A stretch of 19,185 bases of DNA from an uncultured Lentisphaeria bacterium. GTDB taxonomy: Bacteria > Verrucomicrobiota > Lentisphaeria > Victivallales > Victivallaceae. Positions 13,988 through 19,185 of the stretch are shown one piece after another. The position numbers were made by a program, and so were the translations under genes. Below the pieces are notes generated by a model, which saw only the letters and a list, made by a program, of their open reading frames with translations, was not told where the DNA came from and did not search any database. Location of the stretch: assembly GCA_937888615.1 (NCBI GenBank), contig CALABZ010000129.1, forward strand, positions 1 to 19,185, in the 5' to 3' direction. Position 1 is the stretch's first letter; every line of letters begins with the position of its first letter.

Positions 13988-14064
13988 GGGGCATTAGCTC
14001 AGTTGGCTAGAGCGCCACACTGGCAGTGTGGAGGTCAAGGGTTCAAGTCCCTTATGCTCCACCA
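13988..14064 (+). tRNA. tRNA-Ala (anticodon GGC), CCA encoded
   Basis: The sequence folds as a full cloverleaf. The acceptor is GGGGCAT/ATGCTCC with a G-U pair at 3-70, the alanine identity element. The D-stem is GCTC/GAGC, the anticodon stem CCACA/TGTGG has loop CTGGCAG (anticodon GGC, reading GCC), and the T-stem is AAGGG/CCCTT with loop TTCAAGT. Discriminator A is followed by a genomically encoded CCA. It stands alone, just before a shift to AT-rich DNA. A TTGTAT/TATTTT pair with a 16-base spacer (about 13942-13969) is a weak possible promoter. Confidence 0.97.
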
Positions 14065-14106
14065 TTTATTTTATCAGTGACCACCAGGTTGCATAAAAAT
14101 AAATGG
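14062..14106. repeat. AT-rich inverted repeat overlapping the tRNA-Ala 3' end
   Basis: CCATTTATTTTAT (14062-14074) pairs with ATAAAAATAAATGG (14093-14106) apart from one extra A, giving a stem of 13 pairs around an 18-base loop. The left arm starts with the CCA of the tRNA. It may act as a terminator or processing signal for the tRNA, or mark a past recombination junction. Confidence 0.6.
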
Positions 14107-14199
14107 TTTAGTGAAACAGTTTATTTATTCTACTTTATTCGTATGATTAACGCCAATAACAGAATCTTCGAATTATCAAAAGAGAAGCATTCCCTGAAC

Positions 14200-14228
14200 T
14201 TGACAGATAAAGTTCCATGTGCTATTGT
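14200..14228 (+). promoter_or_regulatory. Candidate sigma-70 promoter for the glycosyltransferase operon
   Basis: TTGACA (14200-14205, perfect -35) lies 17 bases before TATTGT (14223-14228, four of six -10 matches). Transcription would start near 14235, about 35 bases before the ATG at 14270. The rest of the 14107-14269 gap shows no other feature I can support. Confidence 0.5.
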
Positions 14229-14269
14229 AAAATCGAGTTACCTTCCTAGACTCATTGGGATAAAATATA

Positions 14270-15265
14270 ATGACAAAATTAGAGAACAATATCGAACTGC
14301 CATCGTTAGGTATAGCAATTCCATCTTGTGGAAGTCCCCGCCGGCAAAAGACATTGTGGCACATGATAAAATCCATCTTGGATCAAACAGTCCCCTTTGA
14401 TGAAATCATTATTTTTGACAACAGTGGCGAAAACATATTACAGGAACAATCTCCATTCGGAAAAGATCCTCGAATCACTTGGCGTCATTCAGAAAAAAAA
14501 CTTCCGATTTCCCAAAGTTTTGATACTGCGGCAAGGAGTCTGGGAAGTACATTTATTACTCTGCAAGGAGACGATGATGTGCTGTATCCATGGTTCTGTG
14601 AATCAGTAAAAAAAGCGGCGGCTCAAAAAGATGTGGGCGTTGTTTATATTCCATTTGATGAAATGCGGGAAGACGGGAAGGTTATCCCTCGCAACCCGGA
14701 AAAACTTTCTCATAAATCATATTTGTCGGATAAAGAATTCCGCAGCATATTTCTTTCACTCGGCAATATTTTGGGATCCATGGCATTGCGGCGCACTGTA
14801 TTTTTGGAAGCGGGCGGATTTACTGGTTTTTTCCGCACAGGAGTATATACGGACATCATATTGCTCCTTCTTTGTTCCGCAATCGGAAGAAATGTGGCAT
14901 TGCTGGATAAAACCTGTTTTAAATACCAAATACCGGAGGCAGATTGGTCCGGTTCGGTTCAAAAATATTCAGAATGTCTCGAAGGTATTCGAGCAGTAGA
15001 TACCGCATTGCAATATCTAAAAGAAAATCTAATGAGGCACGGAATTCCTGAACAGGATTGTTTTCTTCCAAATTATAATCATTATAAATATTTTTGCAAT
15101 ACATTTTTAGATACCTCCAATAACATTCCATTGCAACAATATTTATTATTACTTTGGGCATGTAAGAATTATTCGTTTCGGGATAAGTTTTGGCTCGTTC
15201 GAAAAAAACTAAAAATCAAACTTTCATTATTGAATTCACACACAAAGATGAGAATCCACAAATGA
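14270..15265 (+). CDS. Family 2 (GT-A) glycosyltransferase
   Basis: A 331-residue protein starting MTKLENN. It has the GT2 N-terminal strand LGIAIPSCGSPRRQKTLWHMIKSILDQ, then EIIIFDNSG, and QGDDDVLYP with the acidic metal/nucleotide-sugar triad D101-D103. The middle segment LGNILGSMALRRTVFLEAGGF is the usual acceptor-side strand, and the C-terminal third is helical and unrecognised. Such enzymes move a sugar from a nucleotide donor to a glycan or lipid carrier at the cytoplasmic face of the membrane. The gene opens an AT-rich operon. Its stop overlaps the next start (ATGA at 15262-15265), so coupling with the epimerase gene is expected, and the transferred sugar is probably the deoxysugar made by the two following enzymes. 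GGGATA lies upstream as a poor ribosome site. Base composition differs clearly from the genes left of the tRNA. Confidence 0.85.
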   Translation: MTKLENNIELPSLGIAIPSCGSPRRQKTLWHMIKSILDQTVPFDEIIIFDNSGENILQEQSPFGKDPRITWRHSEKKLPISQSFDTAARSLGSTFITLQGDDDVLYPWFCESVKKAAAQKDVGVVYIPFDEMREDGKVIPRNPEKLSHKSYLSDKEFRSIFLSLGNILGSMALRRTVFLEAGGFTGFFRTGVYTDIILLLLCSAIGRNVALLDKTCFKYQIPEADWSGSVQKYSECLEGIRAVDTALQYLKENLMRHGIPEQDCFLPNYNHYKYFCNTFLDTSNNIPLQQYLLLLWACKNYSFRDKFWLVRKKLKIKLSLLNSHTKMRIHK

Positions 15266-15816
15266 TTTACGAGATTATGAAAGAAATCCCCGGAGTTTTT
15301 ATTTATCGGAATTTTCATGCTGCCGATTCTCGCGGAGAATTTATTAAAATATATAATGGGGATGAATTAATTTTGCAAGGAGTTTCTAGCTCCTTTAGGG
15401 AATCATACCTTACTGTTTCACAGAAAAACACGATCCGGGGAATGCACTTTCAATCTCCTCCTTATGCTGTAGACAAGTTGGTTACGATTCTGGCCGGAGA
15501 AATACTGGATGTGATCTTCGATATGCGTCCAGATTCAACCGGATATGGGAAATCTTTTTCAATAAACCTTTCAGATTCCCACACGACCACTATTTTCGTG
15601 CCTGCCGGATGTGCACACGGTTTTCTTGCTCTCAGTGAAAACGCAACAATCATTTATAATACAACTCAGCCTTATCACCCTGAATCCGACTTTGGAATTC
15701 ATTTCAATTCGATTGGATTTAATTGGCCTGTGGATCCCAGTACCATCATTTTATCTGAACGCGATAAGGGATTCCCGGAATGGGAAAAATTCAAAAATCC
15801 CTTTGAAAAACGATGA
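15262..15816 (+). CDS. RmlC/RfbC-like nucleotide-sugar 3,5-epimerase (cupin)
   Basis: A 184-residue protein matching dTDP-4-dehydrorhamnose 3,5-epimerase throughout: DSRGEF, NTIRGMHFQSPP with catalytic His62, KLVTILAGEILDV, DMRPDS, VPAGCAHGFLAL with His119, then Tyr132 and Tyr138 at the positions of the known active-site tyrosines, and the FNWP end. The residues needed for 3,5-epimerisation are present, so an active enzyme is likely. Whether the product is L-rhamnose or another 6-deoxyhexose cannot be said: rmlA, rmlB and rmlD are not in the window, and the next gene is an unusual reductase. I start at 15262 because it gives an ATGA overlap with the glycosyltransferase stop and fits the family length; an upstream in-frame ATG at 15190 would lie inside the preceding gene. 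The stop overlaps a possible start of the next gene. Confidence 0.88.
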   Translation: MIYEIMKEIPGVFIYRNFHAADSRGEFIKIYNGDELILQGVSSSFRESYLTVSQKNTIRGMHFQSPPYAVDKLVTILAGEILDVIFDMRPDSTGYGKSFSINLSDSHTTTIFVPAGCAHGFLALSENATIIYNTTQPYHPESDFGIHFNSIGFNWPVDPSTIILSERDKGFPEWEKFKNPFEKR

Positions 15817-15827
15817 AGGAAGAAACG

Positions 15828-16718
15828 ATGAACAATAAAACGATTCTCGTAACGGGAGGAACAGGGTTCATTGGCAGTCATCTTGTTCCGGCACTGGTGG
15901 AAACGGGTTGGAATGTTGTTGTTTTGTGTCATATTCACAAGCCAACACCCCAGAAAGGTGTGACTATGATATCCATTCCCGCCCAAGCAGAAGGTCTACA
16001 TGCTTTGCTGGATAAAATCATGCCGAGCGGAATTATTCATCTGGCGACGAATTTTCTTTTGTCTGCCAAAGAAGAAGATTTGGGATCAATCATCCGCGAT
16101 AATATTGAATTTGGAATCCGGCTCATTGACGCCGCAGTCCATTCACAAGTGCGTTTTTTCATTAATACTGGAACTTTTTGGCAGCACTATCAGGGGGCAG
16201 AGTTTGATCCGGTTAATTTTTATGCGGCCTCGAAACAAGCGTTTGAAGATCTTGCTAAATTTTACTATACCCAAAATCTTATTAATTTTATAACACTGTC
16301 TCTTAATGACACCTATGGTCCCAACGATACCCGACAAAAACTAATGAATTTATGGAAGAAGCAAAGCATTGATTCCCGAATTCCCATGAAGATGTCTCCC
16401 GGAAATCAGTTGTTGGATATCCTTTACATTGATGATGTTGTTTCCGGTTTTCTCCAAATATTGGATCTTTCCTGGGCAGATACGGAAAAACGTCTAAATG
16501 GATCACACTTTTATTTAAGTGCAGAAAAAAAATATTCTATCAAAGAATATGCCGCCATATTCGAAACAGTATCGGGACAATCTTTAAATATCGAATGGGG
16601 GGCAAGACCCTATCGCAACCGAGAAGTCATGAATCCTCAATGCACAGGAATTCCTTTGCCGGGCTGGATACAACAAGTATTTCCAGAAGAAGGGATTCGA
16701 CGTTTTTTGAGCGACTGA
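15828..16718 (+). CDS. Extended-SDR nucleotide-sugar epimerase/4-ketoreductase
   Basis: A 296-residue Rossmann-fold enzyme. The NAD(P)-binding motif TGGTGFIG is at 9-16. An NTGTFWQHY strand is followed by the catalytic YAASK (Y132, K136), and YGPNDTRQKL and LDILYIDDVV lie in the substrate half. These fit the extended SDR family of nucleotide-sugar 4-reductases and epimerases; the style is closest to CDP-abequose/CDP-paratose or dTDP-deoxyhexose reductases, but I cannot choose among them. Together with the RmlC-like gene it could complete synthesis of a deoxysugar for the glycosyltransferase upstream. I prefer ATG 15828 because AAGGA lies seven bases before it; ATG 15813 overlaps the previous stop (ATGA) and would add five residues. 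The gene ends at 16718, immediately against a transposase remnant on the other strand, but its C-terminus looks complete. Confidence 0.88.
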   Translation: MNNKTILVTGGTGFIGSHLVPALVETGWNVVVLCHIHKPTPQKGVTMISIPAQAEGLHALLDKIMPSGIIHLATNFLLSAKEEDLGSIIRDNIEFGIRLIDAAVHSQVRFFINTGTFWQHYQGAEFDPVNFYAASKQAFEDLAKFYYTQNLINFITLSLNDTYGPNDTRQKLMNLWKKQSIDSRIPMKMSPGNQLLDILYIDDVVSGFLQILDLSWADTEKRLNGSHFYLSAEKKYSIKEYAAIFETVSGQSLNIEWGARPYRNREVMNPQCTGIPLPGWIQQVFPEEGIRRFLSD

Positions 16719-16816
16719 ACCTGATAGAGTTCGCTCGGCTTGATTGCCAATTGTTCGCTGATATCTTCTCCGATTTTTATCCATGGCTTACCGGTCTTTG
16801 GGCAGATTTTTTTATC
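16715..16816 (-). pseudogene. Fragment of an IS66-type transposase (zinc-binding region)
   Basis: The minus strand of this stretch translates without stops as KICPKTGKPWIKIGEDISEQL, then AIKPSELYQVQ. This resembles the CPxCGxxLxxIGEDVSEQLxxxPAxxxV region near the N-terminus of IS66 TnpC transposases. The second zinc-binding Cys has become Thr. Homology stops abruptly at the end of the SDR gene. To the right the frame stays open to about 16875 without a convincing match, and a TGA lies just beyond. No start, no DDE region and no IS ends were found, so it is a dead fragment. The remaining gap 16817-16997 shows nothing else I can support. A compact zinc-ribbon peptide unrelated to IS66 is possible. 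Confidence 0.5.
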
Positions 16817-16997
16817 TTGGGACCGCCGCCGGTAGTGTCCGTAATTATGCGCACATTTGTTTATCTTCGCGCCCGCCCGATTAAATCAGCGGTATAAACG
16901 CTTTGACGTTTACAGCGGATGAGCTCAACGCATAAACTGGTCGTCTGTTTCATTTGCGGCATCGGTGTCGATAACGGCATCATAAATACCATGTGAA

Positions 16998-17046
16998 GAG
17001 CGGATCATATTTTTATACTCAATCAGGGTGAAAATACGATCCGCTC
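16998..17046. terminator. Long hairpin downstream of the beta-helix protein gene
   Basis: GAGCGGATC (16998-17006) and GATCCGCTC (17038-17046) are perfect 9-bp inverted arms. Inside them ATTTT and AAAAT extend the stem after one mismatch, leaving a loop of about 15 bases. It lies eight bases after the stop of the minus-strand gene. It lacks a U-run, so it may be a terminator, an mRNA 3'-end stabiliser or a mobile-element relic. Confidence 0.45.
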
Positions 17047-17053
17047 AATATCA

Positions 17054-18886
17054 TCAATATCTGCTGGCGATTATTTGGAAATAGTTCAAGTCACTGCCAT
17101 CCATCGTCCTCCGGGGTTTTGTGGCCTGTTTGATTTCCACGGTATCCCCGGCATTAAGTGAACTGATGGTGAAATCCACACTTGCAGAAGTTCCTATCGA
17201 TTGCCGGATACAAAGCGGTTCGCCGTTTTTTAATATTGCCATTTGGGTTATATCCGTCTCCTGTCCATTGGCACTGTTCGTTCCCGCCAGGACACGCACA
17301 TTTCTCAAACCGCCTATCGGCGCGGTGAATTTGCCGTTTTTGACATCATAACAAGACTGAAAGTTACCTGTATCACTCGTCGCGGTTGGTGTTGAATAAG
17401 CAACAACTATAGCTGTGGGTCCAATTGTCTGGACTGTTTTTTTAGACTCGAATATCATTACATTATTAAATATCCGGGTGCCGCCTTCTACGGAATTAAG
17501 GCCTTTTTCCCTGTCATCATTAAAGCTTCCTTCATCAATTTCTATCCGAGCATAAGGATTACCGATTTTCGCGTAGATCGATTTACGATTAATGCCGTGA
17601 AAGTTGCAGTTTATGATTCTTATCCGACCGGTAAACAAGAAATCGGTATTGATCGGAGGCTTGTCCCCTCCCATATATCCGCCGCAGTTGGACAGTACGA
17701 GACTGGCAGATTTTTGTATTACCTTATTGCCTTTATAATCCTGCGTAGGTATTTTATGGGGATTGGCCGCGGCAAAGAGATTGCCCGCTTCTATATTTGC
17801 GTTACTTACATATATGACACCATAGTTGCTGTAATAATTCTTTTTAGTGCATTTTATCGGTTGAGATTCGAGGACAGGGCTTCTTGTGGAAAAGTTTGCC
17901 AATGCTCCTCCAGTAATAAATACGGCGCCTCCAATCGTCCTTACAACTGTAGTATCGGCGGATTCCCATGCCTTTTTTCTGGAGTCTTCTTTCGGCAGAG
18001 ACCAGGGGAAAGAGTAGAGCAATGCATTCGAAAAATGAACTACCGAATTTGTCCCAACGACTTCGACTGCACGCAGGCAGTGTAGTGTGGCCCCTCCATT
18101 TATCTCGATTTCACTATCTCCCAATTCAGCATCGCCAGGCTTGCCGCTTGTCGCCCATTGCTTATTGCCAATCAACCACGGCAGAGAAGCGCGCCAAATC
18201 GTCACATTGTTGCTTATAAAATGCCTGGCATTTACGTTGATCATGCAATCATAACCTAAATTGTAGTTGCCCTCAATGTACAGTGTGCCTGTAATTCGAT
18301 TGGCGTGTCTTTCGAATTTCAAAAGGTGCGGATATTTTCCGCTTTTGCTGGCGATGAGCCATGCGGCTTCGGCATGGATGGTAACGTTGGTTGCAGAAAC
18401 AGTCAAGCTCTTGACCAGATAAGACTTTGTAAGTACAATGGTAGTTCCGCCGCCCGGGGCAAATCCTTTATCGGGAAGAGAAGTGTTGATGGCTTTTTGA
18501 AGAGCGACTGTATCATCAACGACACCATCACCAATGGCTCCGAACCATTCCGGGTATACTTTTCGGATTCCCCTGACATCACCCTGACCCGTGAAAACAC
18601 GACCGAAGCCGGCCTTAAAAGAGTTTTTGAACGTTACAGTGACGCCTTCGGCTATATTGAAATTGACTCCATTGTGAAATACCACTGGATCCGTAAAGGC
18701 GATGTCGGTTTTTATATCGTAAGTGCCTGAAGGAATGTCATAAACTCCATCGGAAAAATACGTTTTAAACAGATCGTCGCCCATTGCATTTGTCGCCATC
18801 GTCCATATGGCGCAAAATACGGAGAAAATAATGAGACATGACCTTTTCAGCGAATGTCGTTCGATTTGTTTTGCTTTTTTCATCAT
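17054..18886 (-). CDS. Exported right-handed beta-helix protein, pectate-lyase/phage-tailspike-like
   Basis: This 610-residue protein has a signal peptide (basic MMKKAKQIERHSLKR, hydrophobic core about 17-32, cleavage near MATNAMG). Residues about 109-133 (KVYPEWFGAIGDGVVDDTVALQKAIN) are the hallmark start of Pectate_lyase_3 and phage tailspike beta-helices. The next 300 residues show short repeating strands with many Asn/Gly/Val turns (NVTI, IRIINCNF, ARIEIDEGSF). The last 100 residues (VRVLAGTNSANGQETDITQMAILKNG...) resemble the small beta-sandwich or trimerisation tails of phage appendages and may aid assembly. Such proteins bind or cleave polysaccharides. No catalytic residues can be assigned. 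AAGGA precedes ATG 18886 by five bases, and the second ATG (18883) is also possible. A TATAAT (18939-18934) lies upstream on this strand. It faces the surface-sugar operon and is AT-rich like it. Possible roles are glycan modification, capsule lyase or adhesin; no other phage genes are present. Confidence 0.72.
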   Translation of the reverse strand: MMKKAKQIERHSLKRSCLIIFSVFCAIWTMATNAMGDDLFKTYFSDGVYDIPSGTYDIKTDIAFTDPVVFHNGVNFNIAEGVTVTFKNSFKAGFGRVFTGQGDVRGIRKVYPEWFGAIGDGVVDDTVALQKAINTSLPDKGFAPGGGTTIVLTKSYLVKSLTVSATNVTIHAEAAWLIASKSGKYPHLLKFERHANRITGTLYIEGNYNLGYDCMINVNARHFISNNVTIWRASLPWLIGNKQWATSGKPGDAELGDSEIEINGGATLHCLRAVEVVGTNSVVHFSNALLYSFPWSLPKEDSRKKAWESADTTVVRTIGGAVFITGGALANFSTRSPVLESQPIKCTKKNYYSNYGVIYVSNANIEAGNLFAAANPHKIPTQDYKGNKVIQKSASLVLSNCGGYMGGDKPPINTDFLFTGRIRIINCNFHGINRKSIYAKIGNPYARIEIDEGSFNDDREKGLNSVEGGTRIFNNVMIFESKKTVQTIGPTAIVVAYSTPTATSDTGNFQSCYDVKNGKFTAPIGGLRNVRVLAGTNSANGQETDITQMAILKNGEPLCIRQSIGTSASVDFTISSLNAGDTVEIKQATKPRRTMDGSDLNYFQIIASRY

Positions 18887-19028
18887 AATGTTCCTTGCTG
18901 CTTGAGAGGTTTTGTCAAAACTTTTATAGTAAAATTATATTTATGTATTTGTTGTTTACGGAGATACCACCAATTTTCATTCCCTTCCCCTACTGGATGT
19001 CGAGAAAATCAGAGTTATCCATCGGGTT

Positions 19029-19070
19029 GCTCCGACGAGAATGAGCCCCTGGTTCAAAGCTCGTCGGAGC
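19029..19070. repeat. Perfect 11-bp inverted repeat
   Basis: GCTCCGACGAG (19029-19039) is the exact reverse complement of CTCGTCGGAGC (19060-19070), with 20 bases between. The GC-rich stem contrasts with the AT-rich surroundings. It may be an RNA structure or the relic of a mobile element; there is no U-run. Confidence 0.6.
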
Positions 19071-19149
19071 CGGAGCCAACACAGTGGAGAAGTCAATGCA
19101 TTCGAGAATGGCTCCACCGGCGATGAACCATTCCGGCCTCCCGCTCAAC

Positions 19150-19179
19150 GTTGAAAAATCAACTGCGTGATTTTTCAAC
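19150..19179. repeat. Perfect 12-bp inverted repeat near the right edge
   Basis: GTTGAAAAATCA (19150-19161) and TGATTTTTCAAC (19168-19179) pair perfectly around the six-base loop ACTGCG. It could be an operator, a terminator arm or an element end; the window stops six bases later, so its context is unknown. Confidence 0.6.
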
Positions 19180-19185
19180 ATCGCT

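Larger units (their letters stand above)
18990..19185 (-). other. Unidentified open frame running off the right edge
   Basis: On the minus strand a frame enters from the right edge and ends at TAG 18990-18992 (last residues NSDFLDIQ). About 64 residues are visible; a possible ATG is at 19181. It contains two similar stretches (AVDFSTL and CIDFSTVL) but no family I recognise, and both inverted repeats described below lie inside it, so it may be non-coding. The gap 18887-18989 before it holds only the AT-rich upstream region of the beta-helix gene. Confidence 0.2.

Noticed and set aside
14026..14400. 124-codon frame starting inside the tRNA-Ala gene
   Set aside because: Its start lies in the tRNA and it overlaps the glycosyltransferase in another frame; this is a common false prediction after tRNA genes.
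13899..19185. CRISPR array, integrase or phage structural genes in the AT-rich segment
   Set aside because: No regularly spaced repeats, no tyrosine-recombinase motifs and no capsid or tail genes apart from the tailspike-like fold were found.

Overview
The window looks like chromosomal DNA of a Lentisphaerae-type bacterium (PVC superphylum), moderately GC-rich on the left and clearly more AT-rich from about 14.1 kb rightward. The assignment is an inference. It rests on a pseudopilin with the [20 protein letters not shown] leader and an H-x9-DG tail, a Ser/Thr kinase with DWG in place of DFG, and carbohydrate enzymes grouped with that pseudopilin. No marker gene here fixes the species.

Layout. 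(1) 1-3.5 kb, plus strand: the 3' end of one Cache-sensor protein, then a Hanks-type kinase whose reading frame stops at 2410, directly followed in another frame by a membrane segment and a second, paralogous Cache domain. The pair reads best as two tandem kinase-TM-Cache receptors, the second split by a frameshift. (2) 3.55-8.7 kb, minus strand: clpC, a Nudix hydrolase and an OppC-type permease with overlapping stop/start codons, then ftsQ behind its own good promoter. (3) 8.86-9.19 kb, plus: a small membrane protein. (4) 9.2-13.9 kb, plus: a sugar-responsive module. It holds a GntR/LacI hybrid regulator behind a perfect TTGACA-N16-TATAAT promoter, a secreted putative glycosidase with a carbohydrate-binding domain, a pseudopilin-like protein, and a compact cytoplasmic GH29-like protein whose start overlaps the pseudopilin stop. 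(5) 13.99-14.06 kb: tRNA-Ala(GGC) with encoded CCA, followed at once by an AT-rich inverted repeat.

(6) 14.2-16.7 kb, plus, AT-rich: a compact operon of a GT2 glycosyltransferase, an RmlC-like 3,5-epimerase and an extended-SDR nucleotide-sugar reductase/epimerase, likely for a deoxysugar of a surface glycan. (7) 16.7-17.05 kb: a fragment that reads as the zinc-binding region of an IS66-type transposase, then a long hairpin. (8) 17.05-18.9 kb, minus: an exported beta-helix protein with a tailspike/pectate-lyase-type start. (9) The right edge holds two perfect inverted repeats and an unidentified open frame running off the window.

The composition change next to a tRNA gene, the surface-sugar genes, the transposase remnant and the tailspike-like protein together suggest a horizontally acquired accessory segment. 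No integrase, CRISPR array or known defence system was seen. The most unusual items are the tandem kinase-Cache receptors with a terminal sensor, the pseudopilin embedded between two glycan-acting enzymes, and the accessory segment next to tRNA-Ala.
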